DNA of 64,000 nucleotides, taken from Brachycybe producta. Its lineage: Eukaryota > Arthropoda > Diplopoda > Playtdesmida > Andrognathidae. The stretch covers positions 124,001 to 188,000 of the forward strand of contig JAUPFP010000059.1 of assembly GCA_036925085.1 (NCBI GenBank). Direction: 5' to 3'. Below the pieces are notes generated by a model that saw only the letters and a list, made by a program, of their open reading frames with translations, had not been told where the DNA came from and searched no databases. Positions 1 to 17,399 of this stretch are shown piece after piece. The translations under genes and the position numbers were made by a program. Position 1 is the first letter of the stretch. Each line of letters begins with the position of its first letter.

Positions 1-250
1 TTTATTTTTAAAGATACGAACAGAAAAATCCTCACAAGTGTTTCGACTACTCTTCTACTTACTAAAATACTTTCACAGAATAACCCGAACAACTTATAAA
101 TCGGTTGAAGCTTCTTTACAAAAATGATTATTTTATAATTAAGTAACGTTGATTAATTTTAATGGGATCTTTTTGTTTTCTTACAATGTGATCGAGAAAT
201 TATTACTATTTTGATTTACATAGTTTTTTTTTTTTTGTAAATTTTGCAAG

Positions 251-2211
251 GCAAGAAGAGCACTTGGAGATTTCGGTGTTCCGATCGCAATTGCCATAAT
301 GGTCTCATTAGATTACTGTGTTCACGATACGTATACGGAAGTGAGAAATTTCTAAAAAGAAAATGAAGGACTGAACATTTCTAATAATGTCTATTTTTCT
401 TAAAAAGAAACTAAGTGTTCCTCAGGGATTAACTCCAAGCGATCCTTCGGTACGAGGCTGGATAATATCTCCGATGGGCCTCGAACATCGGATTCCCGTT
501 TGGCAAATTTTTGCGGCTTTCTTGCCGGCTTTATTATTTTTTATCTTAATTTTTATGGAAGTTCAAATTTGCGAGTAAGTTAATAATAAACTGGGTTCGA
601 TGAAACAATAACTAAAGAGAACTCATTGATTGTTGAAAATTGTCTGCTAGATTGATCATGGCAAAGAAGGAGAGGATGTTGAAAAAGGGTTCTGGATTTC
701 ACGTCGACATTCTGTTGATGTGCGTCTTGAATTTGGGTAGTAGTATGATCGGAGGTCCGTGGATGTCTGCGGCCATCGTACGAGCCATTTCTCACGTCAT
801 GAGTCTGACCGTAATGAGTCAAACTCACGCACCGGGAGATAAACCACACATTATGGTTGTTAAAGATCAGCGTGTTACAAACTTGCTGGTCAGCGTTTTG
901 GTCGGTACGTTTAATGCAGTCGAAGTTTTATATTGGGTTTTTGTTCGCGTGTCGTTTCGAATGTTGACTAACACGTTTTGATTTTTATTTGATCGAAGGT
1001 CTTTCGGTACTGATGACTACGTTGCTTCGTCTGATCCCCGTGTCAGTGCTTTTTGGAATATTCATCTACATGGGAGTCGTTTCAATGAGTGGAGTTCAGT
1101 TTTTCGAGCGATTAAGGCTATTTTTTATGCCCGTTAAACATCATCCGCAAGTGGCTTACGTACAGAGGGTACATTATAGGATTTTTTAATAAGTTTCAGA
1201 ATCGAATGATTTAAGAACATAAGACACTCCAGCGCATGCACGTTGAGCAACTTTGGCAATTGCAAAATTGACCGTATATGTCTCATTTGCATGTGCAAAC
1301 GCTGGATGTTCTAGGTGGTGACGTTTTTTGAACATTTCTTTAAGATCTCGCTTTTCGTCGTGTTTTTTTTAGGTACAGACGTGGCGAATGCACTTGTTCA
1401 CCATCATCCAATTAGTATGTTTTGTCTTGTTATGGACCGTGAAATCGACGGCCTCTGTTGCAATCGCACTACCTTTCGTACTGCTAATGATGATTCCACT
1501 TCGAAGCCAGTTAACGATGATATTTACAGAAAAAGAGTTAATAGCTGTAAGTGTGGTGGTTGTCTTCGTTTATATACAGTGTGACCCCAAAAAAATGTCT
1601 TCGCACATTGGTTGTTAATAACTGTCATGTTTATTTTCTTACATTTAATTTAGTAATTTTATAATTAAGAGTAAATGTTACAATAATTAATTAGATATAA
1701 CAATAAAGATGATGCATTATCTCAAGTGTTCAAAATTTTGCCCATTCATAACGCTGACCTGCAAACATCAATTCTCTTCAATTTCTTGTCGTTTATACAA
1801 TTACGGTAATAAATTGAAGATTATTGTCGTAAAAAACACAAGACATGCATTAATTGATGTTTGCAGATTAGTTTCTTACCGATGTCAGCAATGCCTTGAC
1901 GAGAATGGAGGACATTTTGAACACTTCAGATAATGCATCATTTAAACATTAAAACATGGAATGCTGTTATATCTAATCTTTACTGTAACAGTTACTCTTA
2001 GTTATAAAATTAAGTTTAAGAAAATATATATGGGAGTTACTAACAACCAAAGTGTTTGTACATTTTTTTGAGACATCCTGTATATACATACAAAAAATCC
2101 ACCGTTTTCTAATTTCTGTTTTTTTTTCATTAGCTGGATAGCGCTGAATCGGAAGTGAAGGACGTTACGGATGAACCGGATTTCTACGAAGAAGCTCCGA
2201 TCCCGGGTTAA
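251..2211 (+). CDS. SLC4A: SLC4-family anion exchanger, C-terminal part (5' end outside window)
   Basis: Partial gene, exons 251-340, 408-574, 651-904, 999-1168, 1373-1546 and 2134-2211 (933 nt, 310 codons plus TAA). All introns are GT-AG and phases join without a break. The product matches the C-terminal membrane half of the AE1/AE2/AE3 electroneutral Cl-/HCO3- exchangers of the plasma membrane. Visible family marks are GDFGVPI followed by DTYTE, KLSVP at the start of the second exon, the transport glutamate in ILIFMEVQ (Glu681 in human AE1), KGSGFH, the arginine in PWMSAAIVR (Arg730 equivalent), [10 protein letters not shown] and TWRMHLF. The tail begins LDSAE, where human AE1 has the acidic LDADD motif, and ends EEAPIPG. 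The N-terminal cytoplasmic domain and first membrane helices lie before base 1. AE versus another SLC4 branch is inferred from the match to human AE1, which is strong throughout. Intron 5 carries a foldback transposon. Confidence 0.93.
1575..2082. mobile_element. Tc1/mariner-like MITE, copy 1, inside SLC4 intron 5
   Basis: The ends are inverted repeats starting TACAGTGTGACCCC on the left and, on the right, ending GAGACATCCTGTA. Inner parts also pair (TTGGTTGTTAATAACTG against AGTTACTAACAACCAA). TA flanks both ends. About 508 bp, no coding capacity. A second copy lies at 56761-57560. Confidence 0.75.
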
Positions 2212-2846
2212 AAGTTTTCATCCTACTCTTGAAATATTCACAAATTCTTTTATGGGATTGTTTTAGAGGCCTATAAGGTTTTTTTGAATAGAGTGCCTTT
2301 TTTTGTGCATAATATAATATATTATGTATAATATATATCCGTACTTATTCATATGAACGCGAGTTTTATCGGGTAAAATCTACAAGAAGAGAAGAAAAAA
2401 AAGGTATATTTAAATTATTGTAACTTAGCTTTGAAGGTGGCCAAGGTATTTTTGAATAGGTCTACAGGTTTATTCTTTTTTTTTTGGTTCGTAGCGAACT
2501 TCAGCGTATTTTTTTATGGAAAGATTTCATAATTTACTGTGATGATAACGAAGATCCGATCCGATATTTAGTAGAAATAGTTTCTATTCGAAAGACATAT
2601 TTTTCATCTGTGTGTTTTGTGTATAAAAATATTTATCAAAATTGATTTGAAAATATTTTGAGAACTTTTGTTTTGTTGCAATCAATGATTATTAATTGAT
2701 TGATTTTCTGAAAAATACGGTATGAAAGATTATGGTTTCTAGCTAAGGGATGGTTCACACATGCTGAAAAACTATTGAAAAATAGAAATAAAATAGCAGA
2801 ATAAAGTTTCAGTGTTGCTTTGAATTTAAAAGTTCTCACACATTAA
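2212..2846. other. SLC4 3' UTR and flank
   Basis: AT-rich and non-coding. The nearest poly(A)-like hexamer AATAAA lies near 2787, about 575 nt after the stop. No further gene is seen. Confidence 0.4.
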
Positions 2847-3253
2847 GGCTGCTTGCACACAAGGGACTTTTTGTTGCGTGACAGTTTTGTCGCCAGACAT
2901 AACTACAATATCGACAGTTGCTCGTTCATACACGTGGGCCGTCTTTTTTGTGTCTCTTTATCGCTGTTATGTACTAAAAGGAGGCTGATGAGACATATAT
3001 ACACTGACGCTCAGAGCGGGAGCGACAATTTGATGTTCTACTGCATATACTCACATTGAAACCTATATTTGTCTCAAGGGTCGTGTCTGTTCGCTAGCAA
3101 ATGTCGTGACGCTTAAAAATGGAACTGGTAGGGTCGCGGACGCAGATACAAAATAGTCGTCATCTGTTCAGTATCATCGAAAATAATGTTTCATTTTGAG
3201 CGTTTTTTATGTGGCAGCAACAGTGTTAAAACGACGCTCATGTGTAACCACCC
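2847..3253. mobile_element. PIF-Harbinger-like foldback element
   Basis: Imperfect terminal inverted repeats (GGCTGCTTGCACACAAGG on the left, the complement of GGGTGGTTACACATGAG on the right) are flanked by TAA at 2844-2846 and 3254-3256. The right TAA is also the left TAA of the next element. No ORF. Confidence 0.55.
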
Positions 3254-3256
3254 TAA

Positions 3257-3461
3257 GGCCTTTTGGCACACAGGTGATTTTTGAAAGGCTTTTTCAACGA
3301 CAAAATGCAGTCGAAGGGTCAGATGTTGTTTTAAATTAAAAGTCGCTTGTGTGCCAAGGTTTTCGTCTTTCTATTGACAATACATGTAGATTGCGATGAC
3401 AGCCCCGCGTCCTTCGACTTCTTTTTTTCGCATTTCTAAAGTCGCTTGTGTGCCAAGGGCC
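3257..3461. mobile_element. PIF-Harbinger-like MITE (GGCCTTGGCACACAG family)
   Basis: 205 bp with ends GGCCTTTTGGCACACAG and CTTGTGTGCCAAGGGCC in inverted orientation, and TAA on both sides (3254-3256, 3462-3464). A three-base TWA duplication is typical of PIF-Harbinger elements. Relatives lie at 13383, 39115 and 57222. Confidence 0.7.
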
Positions 3462-3464
3462 TAA

Positions 3465-4643
3465 AATTAAAAATATTTCAATGAGTTTGTTGAATCTATA
3501 TAAGATAAAATAAGACTAGAATTATTCAAATTAGATAATTTTCTTTTTCAGTGAAACTTTTTTTCTGCATGTTTGAACCTTTCCTAACTTTTGATTATTA
3601 TTATAATTGTAATCGTTGCATTCATAAATTATGGCTGGGAATACTTGTGGGTATTACTTAATTATATTTTTTCTAACATTTTTAGATTATTTGTTTGTTG
3701 TTTACTTCTTTTGATCATTGATCAAATCAGAAGTAATTACTTTTGATTTCTGTTTTAATTATTTTTAATTGTAATCATATTTAATAATTATGATACTTAA
3801 GATAAGTGCATAATGTTTGTCATCTTGTCTTTGAATAGAAAAGTTCATTTTTTTTTCTGTGAGTAAAACTTCAAATATTTTTTTTCCATAAAGTTATTTT
3901 TTTGGGGTTATTTGGTTTGAATTGTTTTTTTTGTTTAAACATAATTTTTATTTTACAGCTATGGAAAAATAAATAACAACCAAAATGTAATGATAGACTT
4001 TTTTTGTTCTTTAAGGGTTAAATTTTATCAAATTAATATTAATATTTCGTGGAAATCTTTATTTGAAATCGAAAAGTACATACAGTATTATATTTTTGTA
4101 CATCTTCATGTTAGAATATTTTGTCATAAATAAGTTTTTAATGCAATTTTTTGAATCAATTAGAAATGTATGCAGAGACTGTTGTTATATAACAATAAAA
4201 TTCTAAAAATCACCAAACTAAATATAAATGTTAGTCATTTTCAAAGTCTTTGGTTTTGAGTCGATAAAAAAATTGTGATTGTTACATAATTGTCATTTTT
4301 TACATAAAAATGTTTCAAAATATGCTCATATACAGTATGTACTTTTTATTTGAATAAAGATTTCTATGAGTTGTTGACAGAAATTGATGAAATTTAGCTT
4401 GTGACATGTGTGGTTGCTATTTGTTAAATTTTATTTTTCCATAGCTCGAGTACAAGTTGAATGACTGCAATTGCATATTTTACTATTGGAGAGCCTCTAA
4501 TAAGTGTTTTACTTAATGAATTTTTAGACTGTGTTACGGGTAACATTGAGGCTAGAGTGATCAAAATAGCAAAGTACCTGGATGACAACATTTTCTTTTA
4601 CATAAACAGAAATTATTCAACACAAACGATCAAAGAAATCCAT
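3465..4643. other. Gene-free AT-rich spacer between convergent genes
   Basis: No conserved ORF, RNA gene or clear repeat is visible. It is bounded by the SLC4 3' flank and the cyclin C poly(A) signal. Confidence 0.4.
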
Positions 4644-4649
4644 TTTATT
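4644..4649 (-). terminator. Poly(A) signal for cyclin C
   Basis: AATAAA on the minus strand, 78 nt past the cyclin C stop codon. Confidence 0.5.
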
Positions 4650-4726
4650 AAACTTTGTTTTACAGTTTTAGCAATAAACAAATGAAAAATGGAATGACGA
4701 TCGAAATATAATAAAAATTAATTAAT

Positions 4727-7218
4727 TCAAGCTTGGATTCCAGAAACTCCTTGAGATTGTTGATTTCCCTGAAGGTTTCCGTTGTTTGACTGTTGGTTAT
4801 TTGGATCTTGACCATTCTGAGAATTATTCTGACCGGTGGGTCTACGAAAAAAGAAAACTTTTCATTAAAAAATCACAATATCGATTCTGTTGTGTAAACT
4901 TTTTCTCTCTTTCATATTTACACTGGAGGCTGAAGTTTTGGTTTTGGCATTTTTGCGAGCAAGCTCTGAATCTCTTTCTTCTCGTCAAACGTCTTCCAAA
5001 GATCGTAAAGATTTAATATGTACCTAGTTATTTCTAAGATCTGAAACGAATCACGCGAAAAAAAATTTATTTAAGAAATTCTTTTTTTGAAGTCACAGAG
5101 ACGGGCGATTTTTAGTGGTCGAGATCGACTGCAAAAAGTGGCCGACTACCAATCATTAAGAAGTAGTAATAGTGTAGACAAGTAAACTGCTAAAAGTGGT
5201 TCGTAATCAAAGACATGAACCGCCTCGGTAGCCAAGCCAACTTGGATGAGGAAACTCTTCACTGTCCAGCGACTGCCGTTCTTCAGTAGTTGAGAAACTA
5301 CTCAGAAGCCCCCTGGACGCTTTCTATAGCAACACACTGCCAACCACAGCATAACCACTGGTCGTCGTTTTCGAGCCACTTTTGTAGTCCAATTCGACCA
5401 GTAAAAAGTCCGCTTGTCTGTAAAGGTTCAAAGAGTTTCAACCTTTTCCATATCGACATTGAGTTCAGCAAACCATTGTTTACAATCTTTGAGTCGTATA
5501 ACACAAGCCATGTTAAGACAAGCTACGAAAGAAAAAAAATGATCTAAATACTAGAAAAACAAAGACTGCTACGAAATATTTAAAAAGAAAAACCTAAAGC
5601 AATGAGGTAGGGTGGATAAAGTAGACAGACGTCGGTACGAAGACTGTCGTTGACGAGTCTCCATCCGAGAGAAAGAATCTCTTCTTCGTGTCCAAGGTCC
5701 TTGAAGAAATTGTTGAAAAAAATATCACACTTTTACTAATATAACTTTTTTTGGCCGGCCGTAGATGTAAGGTTTAATGGCACACATTTAACTGCGCAGG
5801 TCTACAGCTCTTATGCCGTGCCATTCATGTTAAAAATACTTCTAATGTCCAAAATAATCCTCATTTTGGATTTTTTGTTATCGTTGTTTACCTGAACGTA
5901 AGTTACGAGAGGCCGATACGGCTGATATAAAACGAGACAACAATCCATCATCTCTAGAAGATAGAATTCACATTCTAAAACATTCTGAATACGAAACGGA
6001 AACTCCTGAGGATAAGCGTGACTGAATTTCGTCTTTACTGTTTTCACAAATTGAGAAAGAGAAAAAAAATTATAGAAATTTGTATAATTGAAAGCAGAAA
6101 ATTAACGGTGGCTAGAAAAAAACGACCGATATACCGACGGTTTGACAGGTAGAAATCAACCTGCTGTTTGATATGACACCGAATTCTTCGACTTTGGATG
6201 CAAGAAAGACGCTGGTCGTTGCAAGAAGCAAAGGATCGACGCATTTCAGTGAGTTACGAGCGTAGAAACGCTTGAAATAAACTGTCGCCGTCGCCACCAC
6301 TTGCATTCGAACTTTCAGCTGCTCTCCAAGGGTCTGAATAACTGAAATTCAGAAATTTATTAATTAGAAGAATTATTTAATTTTGTCAAAAAGCAGAAAT
6401 ACAGTTACAGTTTGCGAAAAAGATGAAAATCTTTTGATAGTCATCTTCCGATAGGATGTCCGAATCGATTTGTCGTTCTCGTATTAGATCTTGTTTATCT
6501 ATTAACCACTGTTGGCTTTTGAGAAAGAGAGAAAAAAAAATACCGAAAAGAAATTAAAAACAAAGAAAGTGACTGAAATAGAAGATTAATCTGGACAGGA
6601 AAAAAAGAGAATTTAGAATCTCCAAAACACAGAAATCTCCAAGTTTTCTGTACATTTCTGCATTTTCAGTAAATTTCCTGAAAATTTTAGTTGGTTCTTT
6701 TACTTTTCTGCAGATTATATAGGTTTTTTGTTACATTTTATGTCATTTTCCTAAAAAATTCAGTTGTTTCTTTAGGTTTTCTCTAGAATTCGGCCATTTT
6801 CCTGAAAAAAATCAGCTGTATTTTAAGTTTTCTGCAGATTTTTCATAGTTTTTTTTAATGTTTTCTGCAGATCTTCGCCTTTTCTGTCATTTTCCTGAAA
6901 AATTCAGTTGTTTCTTTATGTTTTCTGTAGAATTCGGTCATTTTCCTGAAAAAATCAGCTGTATTTCATGTTTTCTGCAGACTTTTCAGATGTTTGCAAG
7001 GATTTCTGCAGATTTGAGCTTCATGTTACTCTTTCTGAAAATTTCAGCCGTTTCTTTAAGTTTTCTGCATATGAAAAATTCTGCTTTTTCAATAAGTGTT
7101 CTGCAGAATTTTTGCAATATTTTCTGCATTTTAAGCCCCCCCCCCCTCAACCCCTTCCTAATTTTCTAACCATTTCCATCACTTACTAGTGAGAACTTTG
7201 CCAAAAATTACCCGCCAT
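4727..7218 (-). CDS. CCNC: Cyclin C, complete, eight exons
   Basis: Complement of exons 7187-7218, 6409-6515, 6135-6341, 5892-6037, 5594-5699, 5443-5522, 4922-5040 and 4727-4841; 912 nt, 303 aa (human cyclin C is 283). The start exon encodes MAGNFWQSSHY, identical to the vertebrate N-terminus, and ends at a GTAAGT donor; the splice completes the Tyr codon in phase. Further marks are VDKQ-like IDKQDL, ATATVYFKRFYAR, FLASKVEEFG, ECEFYLLEMMDCC and CLLYPPYLIA, covering both cyclin folds. The tail exon is Asn/Gln-rich and variable, as in the family. Cyclin C activates CDK8/19 in the Mediator kinase module in the nucleus. Intron 1 (6516-7186) holds a degenerate CTGCAG-rich repeat. The gene converges on SLC4 and diverges from U2SURP. 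The 6409 donor (T before GTAACT) is the least certain junction. Confidence 0.95.
6640..7130. repeat. Degenerate CTGCAG/TTTTCCTGAAAA repeat in cyclin C intron 1
   Basis: TTTTCTGCAG recurs at roughly 30-120-bp spacing together with TTTTCCTGAAAA. The units are too diverged for a fixed period. Short ORFs here are by-products of the repeat. Confidence 0.6.
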
Positions 7219-7509
7219 TTGTAACAGTAATATAAAGATTCGCTTTATAACTTCATTAGATGTTAAAACTTTCTAAAAATTACTCGAAAAATGTATTTAA
7301 AACGTCAAAACAGATGAAAAACGACAAGAGATTGCAGATTAGACTAGTAATTATAGTAATAACTTAAGAGCATTAATGTTACATTACGTCGCTAGATGGC
7401 GGAACAAAGCTACGATTCATCGTTCATTCATAGCCTCTATCGGAGGCTATGCTACGGTTCACTCGTTCCTTGGTACGTTTATAGCATCATATACGGGTAT
7501 AGCCTCTAT

Positions 7510-7686
7510 CCAGCACTTAATATTTTGTTTGCCCCGCCCTTTTATGAGCGTCATCAACGTCTAATCAGTTTGTTACATGGTCTGATGTTCATGCTCCGCC
7601 CTTTTATGAGAGACGGCTATTTCTAATTGGTTGATATTTAGTCTGACGCTCATAAAAGAGCGGGGCAAATGAAATTTTAGTGCTGG
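7510..7686. mobile_element. GC-box foldback MITE, CCAGCAC subfamily, copy 1
   Basis: Inverted arms begin CCAGCACT and run through TTTGCCCCGCCCTTTTATGA. An ACAGGCA end is visible beyond the right arm (the complement of ATGCCTGT). No ORF. Confidence 0.7.
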
Positions 7687-7954
7687 GCACAGATGCCTGT
7701 TTCATTAGTTGTTAGTTGACAACGTCATTGATAAATCAACGAATTAAAAGTGCACAAATATGGCGTCATTGCAGCATTAACCAAAGAGGTTAGAATTAAG
7801 GGGAAACAACATCACGTGACATTAGTGAAGCCAAACATTTGGGTGGAAAGAAAAAGTCGCCATCTTGTTCAGACCCAGTACTACGTCTGTGCTAGTAGTT
7901 TTTACAGGAAGGAAATACCATTTGTGGTTGAAATATTTATTTAAAGTATTCATT

Positions 7955-8106
7955 AGGCCTTGTTTCCACTAGGGTGAAAATTTCAACTTTTTCAAAATTT
8001 CAACTGGTGAAAAAAGAAGCAACGTGGCCCCGACCCACTCACTATAATAGGAAAAGTTGAAATTTTGAAAAAGTTGAAATTTTTGACCCAGTGGAAACAA
8101 GGCTTT
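7955..8106. mobile_element. Foldback MITE, AGGCCTTGTTTCCAC family, copy 1
   Basis: Near-perfect palindrome of about 150 bp: AGGCCTTGTTTCCACT at the left, GTGGAAACAAGGCTT at the right, with paired CAACTTTTTCAAAATTTCAA inside. Further copies at 48160-48342 and 53281-53405. Confidence 0.75.
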
Positions 8107-8225
8107 AGAGGTAATAAATATTGTTTATTTGTTTTATTAAATTAAAAAATACCTAATTGCCATATTTAGTCTAAAAAGGCTCTGGAATCACATTTCAGAG
8201 GTAGATGTTATATACATAGTTGGAT

Positions 8226-8338
8226 CCAGCACAAGAAATTCTTTGTCCCGCCCTTTTATAAGGAACAGCAATTTCTAATTGGTTGATATTTGGTCTGATG
8301 CTCATAAAATGGCGGGGCAAATGAATTTCTTGTGCTGG
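8226..8338. mobile_element. GC-box foldback MITE, CCAGCAC subfamily, copy 2 (short)
   Basis: 113-bp palindrome with arms CCAGCACAAGAAATTC and GAATTTCTTGTGCTGG and an inner CCCGCCCTTTTAT. Its arm sequence differs from copy 1 but matches within the copy. Confidence 0.7.
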
Positions 8339-8519
8339 TTCCAAATGACATTCTCAAAACTACACCTAACCTAATGCTTTTTTATACAGGGATTATATGT
8401 AATACAGCAATAGTTGATTATAGTGCCACCTGTATCTAAAAAGTAAAAATTGGCCTTAAAGAATTTTAGGGTCAATTTTTAATTTTTAGAATTTCTTAAT
8501 TTTCTTAAAATTTCCTAAC

Positions 8520-8622
8520 CACAACACTAACCTAATCTAACCCACCACTAACCCTCTAACCTAACACTAACCCACTAACCAAACCCAACACTCACCCACT
8601 AACCTAACCTAACCCAACACTT
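8520..8622. repeat. Degenerate CCTAAC repeat tract
   Basis: Runs of CCTAAC/CCCAAC/CACTAAC. It lies between two related copies of a short repeat (TAGTTGATTATAG at about 8411 and 8645). The telomere-like unit is degenerate, so this is not a functional telomere. Confidence 0.6.
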
Positions 8623-8870
8623 TATACATAGACTCTATGTAATAGTTGATTATAGCGCCCCTGTCTTCAAACATTTCAACCATTAATTAAAAAAGTTCTA
8701 TGTTAAAAATCCTATACCTCCAAAAAAAGTTTTTGCTTTTTGGCAAAATTTTTTTAATGGAGACGGTGGCTCCATCTACTTTGGCTGAATTTTTTTAATT
8801 TTGGTTTAGGAAACATTCAAGGTTGGGAAGGTTCCTAAGTATTATTTATTTTAGTGTGTTGTTGTGGTTG

Positions 8871-8935
8871 TCAGTGTGGGTGAAGTGTTAGCATCAGTGT
8901 CTTCTGAGCTGGTGTTGATGGGTTCAAGCCTCTGT
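8871..8935 (+). repeat. tRNA-like SINE head, first
   Basis: An A-box-like GTGGGTGAAGTGTTAGC is followed by a B-box-like GGGTTCAAGCC at tRNA spacing. No closed acceptor stem, so it is read as a tRNA-derived SINE rather than a tRNA gene. Confidence 0.4.
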
Positions 8936-9008
8936 GGTGGTTGTTAGTTTTTAATGTTTTTCTATTTTTAAAATAAACTTGAATATATTGTTAAAATTTT
9001 GTAATGTG

Positions 9009-9088
9009 CAATAGGCATGGTAGCCTAGATGATTGAACCATCTAGCCCTGAACCTATGATGTGGAGAGTTCAAATCCCATTTGTGCTA
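9009..9088 (+). repeat. tRNA-like SINE head, second
   Basis: A-box-like TGGTAGCCTAGATGA (9018-9032) and B-box GAGTTCAAATCCC (9066-9078). The acceptor stem does not close well. A B-box alone also occurs on the minus strand near 40700. Confidence 0.45.
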
Positions 9089-9978
9089 AAGATTTGTAGC
9101 CCAGGCTACAAGCTTTTTTAAGTACTTTCCATAACGCTAACCGATGTATCGATATATCGATTTAAATTGATAACAATCATTGATAATTTTACATAAACAG
9201 TTATTTTTGATGTATAGAATTAATATGTCAATATTTTTTCAATATATAGAGATGAAGTAAGTCATTTCCAATGTATTTCAATCTGTTCAATTCTTTTTAT
9301 AATTTTAGGTCTACCGCATTATGTTTAAAGATATATATCGATTAATACGATACATCGGAAAAGCGATATATCGATGTTTTTCAGTTGAATTGTCATCCCT
9401 GAAATTCAGACTACAATAATGTGCATTTAATATATTACAATATGTGGATTTTCGACAATGTTTTTATAAGTATATATCTTTTTTTGTTTCGTTTAAAGTA
9501 GATAAACTTTTCTTTAAAAAATGAAGAAAATAACGTCGTAATTTTATAATGAAACTGAATATATAAACTTTCTTCTGGGTTTGAAAAAGATGGCCGATAA
9601 GCCACACCTCCTGCATTTCGACCTTCAAAACTCGACTTCACTCAAAAACATGAGTGAAAATGGTAAATGTTGTCTCCCTTTCCTCTCTGAATTCATTGCA
9701 AATTTGCAATTGGCGTCAGACGCCATATACATTTTATATGAATAAATTTCTATAACTTCAAGAATATGACGTAATGGCTTTCGGCATCGTTTTGAAATGT
9801 CGATATAATGTAGGATATAGCCTCAAATAAACCCAATTTAACCCATCAACTGCAGACATTATGGTTAGTAACTAAGCACAATGTCTATGAGTTAGTGGGT
9901 GCATTTGAGGCTATTTTACTTTCTAGCTAGTTCTATTACATATGGACATTGTCTGCTTTAGAATGAGGCTATTATATT
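9089..9978. other. Upstream region of U2SURP
   Basis: AT-rich, with a palindrome at 9817-9914 (ATAGCCTCAAAT and ATTTGAGGCTAT arms). No conserved coding segment. The U2SURP promoter should lie here, but I recognise no core element. Confidence 0.35.
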
Positions 9979-10370
9979 ATGAAGGTAAGTGAATGGTTTT
10001 TATATTTTCACTAGATGGCGCAGTATTTTTTTTGTTACGCTGCCACCTAGCGGATTTTTACTGTAATACACCGTATTGTGTTTTTTTATGGCTGTTTTGC
10101 GTTATGGAATTCTTCTTTTTCATAGTTTTTCGCGATAATTTCGTTAAATTAAGTTATTTTTTGTGTTGTTTTAGATAAAATAATTGCTGAAGATTGTTTT
10201 CATCAACAAAATAAGGGTCTGATGATATTTTATTTGCTCAATTTGATTGTTTTACGTCTTCAAAGCGATCGTTAGGCCTACAAATGATGCCAAATTTTCA
10301 ACCCCCCTCCTCCTTTTTTGAGTCAAATTGTCGCTTTTTGAATCGTTTAAAATGAGTATTTTCTTTTTAG

Positions 10371-16674
<6,304 letters not shown>

Positions 16675-16920
16675 TATAACTTAAATTCTCTCAAAATTAA
16701 GTCATCTTTATTAAAAAAAACCAACTTCGTTTAACTGTTTCGCATCTCTCATTTTCACTTAATTGATGCTTAAAAGCTGAATGCAAATGATTCATATTAT
16801 ACACGAGACCATTTAAACCGGAAATCATCATCGTAATGATACGTTTTGTGGTAGTTCGTGGAATCGTGGTCTTTTTTTTTTTCAAATGTAGTAATCACAA
16901 CATTTGTAATTGTCTCTTAA

Positions 16921-16926
16921 AATAAA
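16921..16926 (+). terminator. Poly(A) signal for U2SURP
   Basis: AATAAA about 250 nt after the U2SURP stop. Confidence 0.5.
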
Positions 16927-16994
16927 TTTTATCTGAAATTTATAACTATTGTTTGGATTTTTATTGTTGTTTTTCTTGTATTAAGCATTATGAC

Positions 16995-17381
16995 TAGAGG
17001 TGGGAAGAGTCCTAAATTTTCTCGAATCCGAATCCTAAACGGTTCTCGAAACTCCCGAATCTTTCAAATCCTTCATATAAGAATCCTATATTATACATTA
17101 AGAAGATACAAATAAATGAAATAATATTAAATATTAAATTATTAATAATAAAAAAACAGTGTGGTGGCACTCAGCGTGGCCACAAGGTGGTGATCCGGTT
17201 ACCACCGAAATTGTAACAATCGCCGTTTTTTTGTTAGTGAAAGCTTCTACTGGACGTCAATGGCGTTAAAACTAATTTTACGAAAGTTTTTAGCAGTTTT
17301 TTAGGTTAGAATTCGAAAGATGAATCTGAGTTTTATGTCGAATATTTTTCAAGATTCGAGGATTCGAATGTTTCATCCCTA
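16995..17381. mobile_element. hAT-type MITE with 8-bp target duplication
   Basis: Flanked by ATTATGAC at 16987-16994 and 17382-17389. Ends are TAGAGGTGGGA and, inverted, TTTCATCCCTA. Eight-base duplications and TAG-G-TG ends are typical of hAT elements. A second copy starts near 63852. Confidence 0.8.
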
Positions 17382-17399
17382 ATTATGACTATTTGTTAC

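Noticed and set aside
5298..6244. Several open frames on both strands within the cyclin C gene
   Set aside because: They are shadow frames of cyclin C exons or run into its introns.
7376..7626. Two overlapping plus-strand open frames
   Set aside because: They cross the foldback MITE at 7510-7686 and a short TAGCCTCTATC repeat; no domain.
8520..8622. Internal telomere or chromosome fusion site
   Set aside because: Units are too mixed (CCTAAC, CCCAAC, CACTAAC) and short; similar tracts occur inside mobile elements.
9009..9088. A functional tRNA gene
   Set aside because: A and B boxes are present but the acceptor stem does not close and no clear anticodon stem forms.
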